A model generated the notes under the pieces. That model searched no databases. It was given only the letters and a program-made list of their open reading frames with translations, and had not been told where the DNA came from. Made by a program: the position numbers and the translations under genes. From positions 1 through 64,000 of the forward strand of contig JBBSMQ010000006.1 in assembly GCA_038233075.1 (NCBI GenBank): a DNA stretch of 64,000 nucleotides, read 5' to 3'. The stretch is from Iamia sp038233075 (GTDB taxonomy: Bacteria > Actinomycetota > Acidimicrobiia > Acidimicrobiales > Iamiaceae). Positions 43,409 to 51,780 of this stretch are shown here, piece by piece. Within the stretch, counting starts at the first letter, position 1. Every line of letters starts with the position of its first letter.

Positions 43409-43717
43409 TCAGCAGTCGGCGAGGGCGCGCAGCGCCCGGCAGATCTCGTCTCGCGCGGGGCCGAGGTCGCCCACCTTCTCGGTCAGGTAGGCGCGCCGGA
43501 TGGGCTGGACGTTGTCGAACGTCGCCGCGCACCGGAGCGGCAGACCCTGGGCCGGCCCCAGGGCGACCTCGGTCGGGATGTCCCTGACGGTGCGGGTCAC
43601 GGGGGCCACGCTGATCCAGCTCAGCACCGGCACGGCCTCGTCCCGGGTGATGACGAGCACGGGACGGCGCTTGTCCGCCGCCTCGGCCCACCAGATCTCC
43701 CCCTGGAGAGGGGTCAC
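43409..43717 (-). CDS. mazF: MazF/PemK-type endoribonuclease toxin
   Basis: 102 residues from GTG 43717 (VTPLQGEIWWAEAADKRRPV), overlapping the antitoxin stop (GTGA). GEIWWAE, RPVLVITRDEAVPVLSWISV and APVTRTVRDIPTEVAL are the MazF beta-barrel signatures; the Arg-Pro and Thr in these strands form the RNA-cleavage site. It ends RALRALADC. A TTG at 43720 is an alternative start. Paired with the upstream ribbon-helix-helix antitoxin. Confidence 0.9.
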   Translation of the reverse strand: MTPLQGEIWWAEAADKRRPVLVITRDEAVPVLSWISVAPVTRTVRDIPTEVALGPAQGLPLRCAATFDNVQPIRRAYLTEKVGDLGPARDEICRALRALADC

Positions 43718-43962
43718 CAAGGCTCCTCGGCGATCATCTCGACCGTGGAGCGATCACCCCGGCCGTCGGCGCCGGACTGTGGGGTGCGTCGGTAGCCCTC
43801 GACGATCGACGCCCCGACCTGGTCGCGGCGGTGTCGGTCGACCAGTCGGCGCAGCCCGAGGCGGACGGCCTCCGAGCGGCTGGCAACGATGCCCTCGTCG
43901 ACGAGGGCATCGACCGCGTCGGCCAGCTCGTCGTCGACGCGGATCACCATCTGCTGTGCCAT
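43714..43962 (-). CDS. Ribbon-helix-helix antitoxin (MazE-like)
   Basis: 82 residues from ATG 43962. MVIRVDDELADAVDALVDEG then IVASRSEAVRLGLRRLVDRH is an RHH (CopG/MetJ-type) DNA-binding domain that dimerises on its operator. The C-terminus (RTPQSGADGRGDRSTVEMIA) would block the toxin. It overlaps mazF by 4 bp. An in-frame ATG at 43995 is less likely because RHH domains start close to the first strand. Confidence 0.88.
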   Translation of the reverse strand: MAQQMVIRVDDELADAVDALVDEGIVASRSEAVRLGLRRLVDRHRRDQVGASIVEGYRRTPQSGADGRGDRSTVEMIAEEPW

Positions 43963-44035
43963 ACGGACAGCATAGCGATGTGCAATGCGCGGCACGTGTG
44001 ACGCCCGGTGGCGACGGGGGTGTCGCCGGCCGCCC

Positions 44036-44647
44036 CTACTGCTCGTAGGGGGTGATGAGCACCCGGCAGGCCCGTTCCAGCTCGGTGGTGACGGTCTCGA
44101 AGGATGAGCGGCCGCTCGCCCACGACACCAGGCTGGAGTACCAGACGTGGCCGAGGACGGCCAGGATGTCGGCCCGTGCCTCGGGCGCGAGGTCGGACAG
44201 GATCGGGTCGCCGATGGATGCGATGGACCGGCGCACCTCGGTGCCGCTGGCGCGCACCCCGGCGTCGGACGAGGAGAGAGCCCGGACCAGCGCCATCGAG
44301 AGCTTGGGCTGGCGCTCCATGGCCGAACAGGCTCGGCCCAGGACGTCGATCATCTGCTCGGTGGCTGTCTCGCCCTGGGGAGGGCGGTGGGCCACCCGGT
44401 CCCGCAGGCGCCCCGTCCACTCGGTCATGGCCGCCGCCAGCAGGTGGTCCTTGGACGAGAAGTTGCGGTAGATCGTGGCCAGGGCCACGTTGGCGGTGGC
44501 GGCCACATCGCGCATCTGGACCGCGTCGTAGCCGCCCTCGGCGCCCAGCTCGAAGGCGGCGTCGATCAGGCGCCGCCTTCGGTCCCGTTGCTCCGCGGTG
44601 AGCTCGGCGCCGGGGCTGGCGGGCTCGGGCAGGGTCGCGTCAGCCAC
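44036..44647 (-). CDS. TetR-family repressor, KstR-like (copy 1)
   Basis: 203 residues from GTG 44647, overlapping the ACAD end by 8 bp. The helix-turn-helix region GGYDAVQMRDVAATANVALA then TIYRNFSSKDHLLAAAM is close to my memory of mycobacterial KstR (GGYEAVQMRAVADRADVAVG then TLYRYFPSKVHLLVSAL). KstR represses sterol catabolic genes and is released by CoA-thioester intermediates. The position at the end of an operon that begins with a KstR-type box (48344) implies autoregulation. A paralogue lies at 61003. Confidence 0.88.
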   Translation of the reverse strand: MADATLPEPASPGAELTAEQRDRRRRLIDAAFELGAEGGYDAVQMRDVAATANVALATIYRNFSSKDHLLAAAMTEWTGRLRDRVAHRPPQGETATEQMIDVLGRACSAMERQPKLSMALVRALSSSDAGVRASGTEVRRSIASIGDPILSDLAPEARADILAVLGHVWYSSLVSWASGRSSFETVTTELERACRVLITPYEQ

Positions 44648-45863
44648 GAGAGGCCGACCTGGCCAGCTCGCGGAAGGGCACCGCCTTGTCGACGCGCACC
44701 TCGGGCGGCAGGCCCAGCACCCGTTCGCCCATGACGTTGTGCTGGATCTCGTCGCTGCCGCCGGCGATGCGGATCGACGGGGCGTGGAGGAAGTGCTGCT
44801 GCCAGCGTCCGGCCTCGGGGGCGGCACCGTCGATGAGCATGCCGGCCGGCCCCTCGATGGCCAGGGCCAGCTCGGCGTTGCGCTTCATGTTCCACGCCGC
44901 CAGCACCTTGAGCACCGAGGTCTCCGGGCCGGGGGCGCGGCCCTGGCTGGCGGCGGTGCGGACCCGCAGGCCCAGGTAGCCCATGATCTGCGACCGGGTG
45001 TAGGCCGCCGCCAGCCCTTGGCGCACGAGCGGGTCCGACGCCGCGCCGAGCGAGCGGGCCAGCTCCAGCAGGTCGTCCAGGCCGGGGCCACTGCTGTGAC
45101 CGCCCATGAAGGTGCGCTCGTTGGCCAGGGTGGTCATGGCCACCCCCCAGCCACCGCCCACCTCGCCCACCACCGCGGAGTGGGGCACGCGGGCGCCGGT
45201 GAGGAACACCTCACTGAAGTGCGACGCTCCGGTGATCTGGCGGAGCGGCCGGATCTCGATGCCGGGCTGATGCATGTCGATCAGGAAGTAGGTGATGCCC
45301 CGGTGCTTGGGAACGTCGGGGTCGGTGCGGGCCAGGAGGATGCCGAAGTCGCTGAAGTGGGCACCCGAGGTCCAGACCTTCTGGCCCTCGATCACCCACT
45401 CATCCCCGTCGCGCGTTGCCCGCGTCGTCAGGCCGGCGAGGTCGGACCCGGCTCCCGGCTCGCTGAACAGCTGGCACCAGACCTCCTCGCCCCGGAGCAT
45501 GGGGCCGAGGTACCGGGCCTTCAGGGCCTCGTCGCCGTGGGTGATGATCGTCGGCCCGGCCATGCCGACCCCCACGGCGAAGGAGCCGGTGGGCAGGCCC
45601 CGCCGCGCCGCTTCCTCGGTGAAGATGGCAGCCTCGACCGGGGTGCCGCCGCGACCGCCGTCGGCCTCGGGCCAGGTGATGCCGGCCCAGCCGTGCTCGG
45701 CCAGCAGCGCCTGCCAGGGCCGGGCCCGCTCCACGAAGGCGGCGTCGTCCTCACCGGGACGGCGGCGGACGTTGCGGGCCGCATCCGAGTCACCGTGGGC
45801 ATCGAGCCAGGCCCGGGCCTCGGCCCGGAACGCGGCCTCCGCTGCGCTCTCCTCGACGTCCAT
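44640..45863 (-). CDS. Acyl-CoA dehydrogenase linked to KstR-like copy 1
   Basis: 407 residues. Full ACAD: HGWAGITWPEADGGRGGTPV, WCQLFSEPGAGSDLAGLTTR, GQKVWTSGAHFSDFGILLAR, and ASHFSEVFLTGARVP. The C-terminus RIAGGSDEIQHNVMGERVLG lacks the YEGT-type Glu, as in several FadE26/FadE34-like proteins. It is clearly paralogous to the ACAD at 59695, which also precedes a KstR-like gene. It follows the ACAD pair with a 119-bp gap. Confidence 0.92.
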   Translation of the reverse strand: MDVEESAAEAAFRAEARAWLDAHGDSDAARNVRRRPGEDDAAFVERARPWQALLAEHGWAGITWPEADGGRGGTPVEAAIFTEEAARRGLPTGSFAVGVGMAGPTIITHGDEALKARYLGPMLRGEEVWCQLFSEPGAGSDLAGLTTRATRDGDEWVIEGQKVWTSGAHFSDFGILLARTDPDVPKHRGITYFLIDMHQPGIEIRPLRQITGASHFSEVFLTGARVPHSAVVGEVGGGWGVAMTTLANERTFMGGHSSGPGLDDLLELARSLGAASDPLVRQGLAAAYTRSQIMGYLGLRVRTAASQGRAPGPETSVLKVLAAWNMKRNAELALAIEGPAGMLIDGAAPEAGRWQQHFLHAPSIRIAGGSDEIQHNVMGERVLGLPPEVRVDKAVPFRELARSASRG

Positions 45864-45982
45864 CGCTCTCCTCGGTTCCTCCGCCTCGGCGCCGATGGCG
45901 ACCGGTCACGGCGGCGTGATCGGCCCCGGTGACGGTCGGGGGGTCGGGTCGGGGGCCGGTCGCCGACGACGGCCCGGTGGGG

Positions 45983-47110
45983 TCACTCCCGGGTCGCCGC
46001 CAGGGTGGCACCGATGCGGAGCAGCTGGTCGGTGGCGCCGCCGAGGGCGAGCTCGAGCTCCTTGGCCGCGATGAAGTAGCGGTGGATCGGGTGGTCGACG
46101 TCGACGCCGGTGCCGCCATGGATGTGGATGGCGGTGTGGGCCACCCGGTGCGCCGCCTCGGCGGCCCAGAACTTGGCCACCTCGACCTCCATCGACGCCG
46201 GTCGGTCCTCGGCCAGGCTCCAGGCCGCCTGCCACAGCACCAGCCGCGTGGCCTCGACGTCGATGTAGGCATCGGCGGCGCGCTGGCCCACGGCCTGGAA
46301 CGTGGCGATGGGCCGGCCGAACTGCACGCGTTCCTTGGCGTAGGCCGCGGTCATCTCCAGCGCTCGGCCCACGATGCCCGCCACCTGGGCGCACAACCCG
46401 ATGGTGGCCCGCTCGACGATCCAGGCAGTGACGGCGTTGCCCTGGTCGGGTGAGCCGAGCCGTGATGCGGCGGTGACGGCCACACCGTCGAGGGTGAGGC
46501 GGGCCTGGGTGTCGCGGTTGGTGACCCGCTGGGCCTCGATGGCGAGGCCCGGGGCGCCGGCTTCGACCACGAAGGTGGCCACCGCGCCGTCGGACAGGGT
46601 GGCGGGCACGAGGACCGCCTCGGCCAGGGTGCCGGCCGGGACGCAGGTCTTCACCCCGTCGAGGCGCCACCCGTCGCCGTCGGGGGCGGCGGTGGTGGCG
46701 GGCCGCTCGGGCCAACGGTTGAGGGGCTCGGCCAGTGCCGCGCTGAGGATGGTGCGGCCCTCGGCGGCTGCGGGCACCCATCGCTGGCGCAGGGCCTCGT
46801 CGCCGAAGGCGGCGATGGGGAGGGCGCCCATCACCGTCGTGGCCAGCACCGGGACGGGGGCGACGGTGGCGCCCACGGCCTCCAGCACCAGACACTGCTC
46901 GATGATCCCGAGACCGAAGCCACCCAGCTCGGACGGCAGGCCCACGCCCAGGAGGCCGGCCTCGGCCAGGGCGCCCCACAGGTCGCGGTCGATGCGCTCG
47001 CCCGGCTCGGCCTCGACCTCACGGATCCGGTCGGTCGTGGCCTTGTCGTCGAGGATCCGCCGGGCCAGGGCGGCGATCTCGTCCTGTTCCTCGGAGCGGG
47101 CGAAGTCCAC
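45983..47110 (-). CDS. Acyl-CoA dehydrogenase, beta-type subunit (pair 2)
   Basis: 375 residues from GTG 47110 (VDFARSEEQDEIAALARRIL). GVGLPSELGGFGLGIIEQCL and the C-terminal YAKERVQFGRPIATFQAVGQ, then HIHGGTGVDVDHPIHRYFIA are typical, while the central TEPGAGTD motif is absent. It corresponds to the 8328-9464 gene and pairs with the gene just upstream (8-bp gap). Confidence 0.9.
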   Translation of the reverse strand: MDFARSEEQDEIAALARRILDDKATTDRIREVEAEPGERIDRDLWGALAEAGLLGVGLPSELGGFGLGIIEQCLVLEAVGATVAPVPVLATTVMGALPIAAFGDEALRQRWVPAAAEGRTILSAALAEPLNRWPERPATTAAPDGDGWRLDGVKTCVPAGTLAEAVLVPATLSDGAVATFVVEAGAPGLAIEAQRVTNRDTQARLTLDGVAVTAASRLGSPDQGNAVTAWIVERATIGLCAQVAGIVGRALEMTAAYAKERVQFGRPIATFQAVGQRAADAYIDVEATRLVLWQAAWSLAEDRPASMEVEVAKFWAAEAAHRVAHTAIHIHGGTGVDVDHPIHRYFIAAKELELALGGATDQLLRIGATLAATRE

Positions 47111-47118
47111 GGGTCCTC

Positions 47119-48300
47119 CTAGCGGGGCGCCCGGGGCAGACCCAGGCCGACCATGGCGATGATGTCGCGCTGCACCTCGTTGGTCCCGCCGCCGAAGGTG
47201 AGGATCAGCGCCGAGCGGTGCATGCGCTCGAGCCGGCTGCGGAGCACCGAGCCGGGGGAGCCGGCGGTGATGGTGGCCTCCTGGCCGATGACCTCCATCA
47301 GCAATCGGTAGGCCTCGGTCGCGAACTCGGTGCCGAAGACCTTGGTGGCCGAGGCATCCTGGGGACCGACGCCCTTGCTGACGCCCCAGGCGATCTTCCA
47401 GTTGATCAGCTTGAGGAACTCGACCTTGGCGTGGACCCGGGCCAGGTGGATCTGCACCCACTCCTGGTCGATGACCCGGCGCCCGTCGGGCAGGCGGTTG
47501 TCGTGGGCCCAGCGGCGCACCTCGGCCAGCATGTTCTGGATGGGGGCGGCCGAGCACAGGGCGACGCGCTCGTGGTTGAGCTGGTTGGTGATCAGCTTCC
47601 AACCGTTGTTCTCGCCGCCGACCAGGTTGGCGGCCGGCACCCGGACGTCGGAGTAGAAGGTGGCGCTGGTGGTGGTGCCGCTGACGGTGGGCACCGGGGT
47701 CCACGAGAAGCCCTCGACGTCGGTGGGCACGACGAACATGGAGAGCCCCTTGTGCGGGGGCAGGTCCGGGTCGGTGCGGGTGGCCAGCCAGACGTAGTCG
47801 GCGTACTGGATGAGGCTGGTCCACATCTTCTGGCCGTTGATGACGTACTCGTCGCCGTCGCGGACGGCCCGGGTGGTGAGGGCGGCCAGGTCGGTGCCGG
47901 CTCCGGGTTCGGAGTACCCGATGGAGAAGTGGAGCTGACCCTTCAGGATGCGGGGGAGGAGGTCCTTGCGCTGGGCGTCGGTGCCGTACTCCATGAGCGT
48001 GGGTCCGACGGTGTTGATGGTGAGGAACGGCACCGGTGCGCTGACCAGGCTGGCCTCGTCCATGAAGATGAGCTGGTCGATCATGGAACGGCCCAGGCCG
48101 CCGTACTCGGTGGGCCAGCCGATGCCGAGCCAGCCGTCCTGGCCCATCTGGCGCACCAGGTGCTTGTAGAGCTCGCCCCCGCCGTACTCCCCCTCGCCCG
48201 AGGCCATCTCCTCCTGCACCTCGGGCGTCATCAGGTTCGAGAAGTAGTGGCGCAGCTCCTTGCGCAGCTGCGTCTGCTCGTCGGTGAAGGCGATGTGCAT
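47119..48300 (-). CDS. Acyl-CoA dehydrogenase, alpha-type subunit (pair 2)
   Basis: 393 residues from ATG 48300 (MHIAFTDEQTQLRKELRHYF). HFSIGYSEPGAGTDLAALTT, NGQKMWTSLIQYADYVWLAT and TFGGGTNEVQRDIIAMVGLG are all present. It is the same length as, and closely similar to, the ACAD at 7137-8318, so pairs 1 and 2 derive from one duplicated two-gene module. Here the promoter carries a perfect KstR-type box 43 bp upstream rather than a TGACG palindrome. Confidence 0.92.
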   Translation of the reverse strand: MHIAFTDEQTQLRKELRHYFSNLMTPEVQEEMASGEGEYGGGELYKHLVRQMGQDGWLGIGWPTEYGGLGRSMIDQLIFMDEASLVSAPVPFLTINTVGPTLMEYGTDAQRKDLLPRILKGQLHFSIGYSEPGAGTDLAALTTRAVRDGDEYVINGQKMWTSLIQYADYVWLATRTDPDLPPHKGLSMFVVPTDVEGFSWTPVPTVSGTTTSATFYSDVRVPAANLVGGENNGWKLITNQLNHERVALCSAAPIQNMLAEVRRWAHDNRLPDGRRVIDQEWVQIHLARVHAKVEFLKLINWKIAWGVSKGVGPQDASATKVFGTEFATEAYRLLMEVIGQEATITAGSPGSVLRSRLERMHRSALILTFGGGTNEVQRDIIAMVGLGLPRAPR

Positions 48301-48343
48301 CCGGTGGCTCCGTCCTGGCGGCCCGTGGAGGCCCCCTGCACCA

Positions 48344-48357
48344 TAGAACGAGTTCTA
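48344..48357. promoter_or_regulatory. KstR-type box 6
   Basis: TAGAACGAGTTCTA fits TnnAACnnGTTnnA exactly. It is 43 bp upstream of the minus-strand ACAD operon that ends with the KstR-like regulator. Confidence 0.8.
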
Positions 48358-48390
48358 CCGACTCCGCCCGTCCACTCTCCGACGCCGCGC

Positions 48391-48404
48391 GAGAACGCGT
48401 TCTT
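48391..48404. promoter_or_regulatory. KstR-type box 7
   Basis: GAGAACGCGTTCTT keeps the AACnnGTT core with changed outer bases. It is 33 bp from box 6 and faces the plus-strand ACAD gene at 48588. Confidence 0.6.
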
Positions 48405-48430
48405 CGCGACCCGGTCACCCTGAGCGGGAG

Positions 48431-48457
48431 CGCATCCTCAACGAGGTTGAGGATGCG
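48431..48457. promoter_or_regulatory. Perfect 27-bp palindrome in ACAD leader
   Basis: CGCATCCTCAAC (48431-48442), GAG spacer, GTTGAGGATGCG (48446-48457): 12 perfectly matched pairs. No T-run follows. It could be an operator for another dimeric regulator or an RNA hairpin in the 5' leader of the ACAD at 48588. Confidence 0.8.
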
Positions 48458-48551
48458 ACGAATCCCGGATCGGTGCCGTGGAGCGGAGCCCGTCCCCTGT
48501 GGGCCAACATGCAGTGCACCGTTCGCCTCGCCGGCGGAGCGGTGCCACCGC

Positions 48552-48568
48552 GGTCCGACGATCGGACC
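48552..48568. promoter_or_regulatory. Second short inverted repeat before the ACAD ribosome site
   Basis: GGTCCGA (48552-48558), CGA, TCGGACC (48562-48568) is a perfect 7-bp stem with a 3-base loop. It ends 7 bases before the ribosome site AAGGA (48576-48580), close enough to influence translation if transcribed. Confidence 0.6.
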
Positions 48569-48587
48569 CTCACCCGAAGGAGCCAGC

Positions 48588-49868
48588 ATGGCCTGGGATT
48601 TCTCGACCGACCCCGAGTTCCAGGAGAAGCTCGACTGGGTCGAGCAGTTCTGCCGGGAGGAGGTGGAGCCCCTCGGCTACGTCTTCCCCCATGCGGTGCG
48701 ACTGCCCGATCCGAAGGTCAGGGAGCTGGTCCGGGGCCTCCAGCAGCAGGTCAAGGACCAGGGCCTCTGGGCCATCTTCCTCGACGAGGAGCTCGGCGGA
48801 CCCGGCTTCGGGCAGCTGAAGCTCGGCCTGCTCAACGAGATCCTGGGCCGCTACCCCGCCGCCCCCCAGCTGTTCGGCGCGGCCGCGCCCGACACGGGGA
48901 ACATGGAGATGCTCGCCGCCTACGGCACCGAGGAGCAGAAGCAGCGGTGGTTGGAGCCACTCATGAACCAGGAGATGTTCTCGGCGTACTCCATGACCGA
49001 GCCCCAGGGCGGCTCCGATCCCAACCTGTTCAAGACCCACGCGGTGCGCGACGGCGACGAGTGGGTGATCAACGGGGAGAAGTGGTTCACCAGCGCCGGC
49101 CGGGTCGCCGACATCCTCTTCGTCATGTGCACCAACGGCATGTTCGTGGTGCCCCGTGACACGCCCGGGGTCGAGATCATGCCCGAGCCCCGCAACCACA
49201 ACCACATCATCTACACCGACGTCCGGATCCCGGCTGACCACCTCCTCGGACCCGAGGACGGAGCCAAGGTCCTGGCCCAGCGTCGGCTCGGCGGCGGGCG
49301 CATCCACCACGCCATGCGCACCATCGCCCAGTGCAAGCTGGCCTTCGACATGATGTGTGAGCGGGCCCTCAGCCGCGAGTCGCACGGGTCCATGATCGCC
49401 GAGCACCAGATGGTGCAGGAGAAGATCGCCGACTCCTACGCGCAGATCCGCATGCTCCGGCTCTTCGTGCTCGAGACCGCGTGGAAGATCGACAACACGA
49501 GCACCCAGGAGGCCCGCACCGACATCGCGGCGGTGAAGTACACCATGGCCAAGGTGCTGCGCGAGGTGTCGTTCAACGCCCTGCACATCCATGGCTCGCT
49601 GGGGACGACCAACCTGACCCCGCTGCAGGACATGTACGCGTCGGCGCCGACCATGGGCATCGCCGACGGTGTCGACGAGGTGCACAAGGCTACCGTCGCC
49701 CGCCGGGTGCTCAAGGAGTACCGCCCCCACGAGGGCTACTTCCCCACCGAGTTCATCCCCGCCAAGCGCGAGGCAGCGTGGGAGCAGTACGAGGCCAAGT
49801 TCGACGCCGATCCCGAGCTGCGCGAGGTCGCCGAGAACTACAAGAAGTACTTCGCCAGCCGCCGCTGA
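48588..49868 (+). CDS. Acyl-CoA dehydrogenase (ACAD11/FadE-like, 426 aa)
   Basis: 426 residues from ATG 48588 with ribosome site GAAGGAG. FSAYSMTEPQGGSDPNLFKT is the substrate/FAD motif, NGEKWFTSAGRVADILFVMC follows, and HIHGSLGTTNLTPLQDMYAS is the C-terminal region. The pattern resembles the ACAD10/11-like branch, larger than the other ACADs here. The leader carries a KstR-type box and two inverted repeats. It is monocistronic, since a VapBC remnant on the other strand follows. Confidence 0.92.
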   Translation: MAWDFSTDPEFQEKLDWVEQFCREEVEPLGYVFPHAVRLPDPKVRELVRGLQQQVKDQGLWAIFLDEELGGPGFGQLKLGLLNEILGRYPAAPQLFGAAAPDTGNMEMLAAYGTEEQKQRWLEPLMNQEMFSAYSMTEPQGGSDPNLFKTHAVRDGDEWVINGEKWFTSAGRVADILFVMCTNGMFVVPRDTPGVEIMPEPRNHNHIIYTDVRIPADHLLGPEDGAKVLAQRRLGGGRIHHAMRTIAQCKLAFDMMCERALSRESHGSMIAEHQMVQEKIADSYAQIRMLRLFVLETAWKIDNTSTQEARTDIAAVKYTMAKVLREVSFNALHIHGSLGTTNLTPLQDMYASAPTMGIADGVDEVHKATVARRVLKEYRPHEGYFPTEFIPAKREAAWEQYEAKFDADPELREVAENYKKYFASRR

Positions 49869-49886
49869 GCTCGGTGGACGCGGAGC

Positions 49887-50047
49887 TCAGCGCAGGTTCC
49901 ACCACTTCTCGGCATGCGCCAGATCGAGCGCATCGCGACGGCTTCTCCTGGAGCGGACTCGCCATGCCCGATGTCGCAGCCCTCGTATGCCGTCCGGAGG
50001 CGTTTGGGAATCACGACCCGGCCGACCTTGTCGACGGTCACTTCCAC
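49887..50047 (-). pseudogene. VapBC-type toxin-antitoxin remnant
   Basis: From GTG 50047 an AbrB-type antitoxin start is readable (VEVTVDKVGRVVIPKRLR) and then loses family character. In another frame a PIN-toxin-like C-terminus RSRRDALDLAHAEKWWNLR ends at the stop at 49887. The middle of both genes (most of VapB and the PIN active site) is gone. The likely event is one deletion joining the two genes. Confidence 0.45.
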
Positions 50048-50068
50048 GTCGTCGACGGCACCATCAAA

Positions 50069-50097
50069 TTGGGAACGACCTCCCAAAGCGGTTGGGA
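50069..50097. promoter_or_regulatory. TTGGGA repeats upstream of the VapB remnant
   Basis: TTGGGA (50069-50074), TCCCAA (50081-50086) and TTGGGA again (50092-50097) lie just upstream of the antitoxin start. Such dyads are typical autoregulatory sites of AbrB-type antitoxins; they may survive although the toxin-antitoxin genes are broken. Confidence 0.4.
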
Positions 50098-50121
50098 AAC
50101 TTCGCCCGGCCACCGCCTGAC

Positions 50122-50931
50122 CTACCAGCCGATGAAGACGTTCTTGGGGCGGAGCATCTCCTCCAGGCCGGCCCGGCCGCCCTCGCGGCCGAACCCGCTC
50201 TGCTTCACCCCGCCGAAGGGCGCGGTCGGGGACCCGGGCGGGAACCCGTAGACCACCACCGAGCCGACCTCGAAGCGGGTCGCCAGCCGGTGGGCCCGGC
50301 CCACATCGGCGGTGTGGAGGGTCGGGCCGACCGGGGTGGCCTCGACCTGGGCGACCACCCGGTCCACCACCTCGTCGTAGACGTCGTCGTGGACGTAGAG
50401 CCGGGTCGGTAGGGCGCACCCCTGTCCGCTGAGCAGCGTGACCCCGAGGAAGGCCGAGGCGGTGACGGCCCGGTCCAGGTCGGCGTCGGGGAAGATCACG
50501 TTGGCGAGGCCGGGCAGGCCGTGGGACGGCACGACCTGGCCCTCCACCTTGTCGACCCACCCGGCGTAGTAGCGGACCCAGCTGGCCGGAGTCCAGGCCC
50601 GCTCGGGGGTGCCGTTGTCGAGGGCGTTGATGGCGGCGGCCTCGTCGTTGTGCTCGATGAGCAGGTCGGCCAGGCGATGGAGGGCGTCAGCCCGGCGGCG
50701 CAGCGACAGCGCCCGCCAGCCGGGCAGGGCGGCTCGCGCCGCGGCGACGGCCTGATCTACATCCGCTGCGTCACCGAGGGGAACGTGGGCCTGGAGCCGG
50801 GCCGTCGAGGGGTCGTGGTGTGCGTAGCTGCCTGCCCCGCCGTGGGCAGTGTGCTCGTCGCCGATGACCATGCCGCCCCGCTCGGCCAGTCCCTCGACCA
50901 GGGCGGTGGCCCCGGATGCGTCAATCGTCAT
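50122..50931 (-). pseudogene. Aldehyde dehydrogenase with two in-frame internal deletions
   Basis: 269 residues from ATG 50931, against about 480 normally. The N-terminal part is fine (RADALHRLADLLIEHNDEAA, then WVRYYAGWVDKVEGQVVPSH). It then jumps to ANVIFPDADLDRAV and the cysteine segment SGQGCALPTRLYVHDD, omitting about 110 residues with the NAD site and the catalytic Glu. A second jump of similar size precedes HTADVGRAHRLATRFEVGSV and PFGGVKQSGFGREGG. The reading frame stays open across both joins. It cannot bind NAD normally. Confidence 0.8.
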
Positions 50932-50953
50932 GCTGGTGTCTCCGATGTCGGGG

Positions 50954-51720
50954 TCAGGAGGTGGGGCAGCTCCCGCCGTCGACCACGAGCGTCTGCCCGG
51001 TGACGAAGCGGGCGTCGTCGCCCAGGAGGAAGCGCACCGCCACACCGATGTCGTCGGTGCCGTCGCCCAGCCGGCCCAGCGGGATGCGGCCCATGACCCG
51101 GGCCTCCATGGCCGGGTCCGAGGCGAAGGCCCGCTCCATGGCCGGCGACGCCCCCAGGGGGGCCACGGCGTTGACCCGCACCCCCTCGGGACCCCACTCG
51201 CGGGCCAGCACCGGCATAAGCCCTCTCTGCTGGGCCTTCACCATGGCGTAGGCGGTGAGGAGACGCTTGCCCTCGAAGGCGGCTTCCGAGGTCATCACCA
51301 CCAGCGAGCCACCGGCGGCGGCCAGTGAGGGTGCGCGGCCCGAGCACAGAGGTACAGGCCGCGGGTCGCCACCCGCACGTGGTCCTCGAGCTGGGCGGTT
51401 GTGATCTCCGTGGCCGGGGAGGCGACCGAGGACTGTCCGCTGGTGGCGTTGTGGACGAGGCCGTCGAGGCGGTCCGATGTGCTCGCAACGTGGTCGATGG
51501 CGGCCGTCACCGACGTCTCGTCGCCGACGTCGCACACGACTGACCGGCCGACCCCGCCGGCGGCGCTGACCTCGTCGGCCACTGCCGCCGCCTCGGGCGC
51601 CCGTCGGGCGGCGATCCAGACCTCCCAGCCGGCCTGCCCGCAGGCCAGCGCGATACCCCGGCCGATGCCCCCCGACGCGCCGGAGATCAACACGGTGCGG
51701 TCGGGCCGGTCCGGGCTCAT
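50954..51720 (-). pseudogene. Short-chain dehydrogenase/reductase with one-base frameshift
   Basis: From ATG 51720: VLISGASGGIGRGIALACGQ (TGxxxGIG cofactor motif), LDGLVHNATSG, GLYLCARAA. At about 51335 the frame shifts by one base; in the next frame it continues PSLAAAGGSLVVMTSEAAFE, then YAMVKAQQRGLMPVLAREWG (YxxxK catalytic pair) and the C-terminus FVTGQTLVVDGGSCPTS. Restoring one G in GCCGCGCACCC repairs the gene. The stop is 22 bp before the ALDH start, so the two form an operon. Real null allele or sequencing error. Confidence 0.8.
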
Positions 51721-51780
51721 CGCCGAGCGCAGTCGGCCGCCACCGTCGTCGCCGTCACCCCGGAGGCGTCGCAGAGCGCA

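Noticed and set aside
44036..49868. Very long minus-strand frame spanning several ACAD genes (45983-48589)
   Set aside because: It is an accidental fusion of an antisense-like frame over the alpha-type ACAD with the true beta-type ACAD; the real starts are GTG 47110 and ATG 48300.
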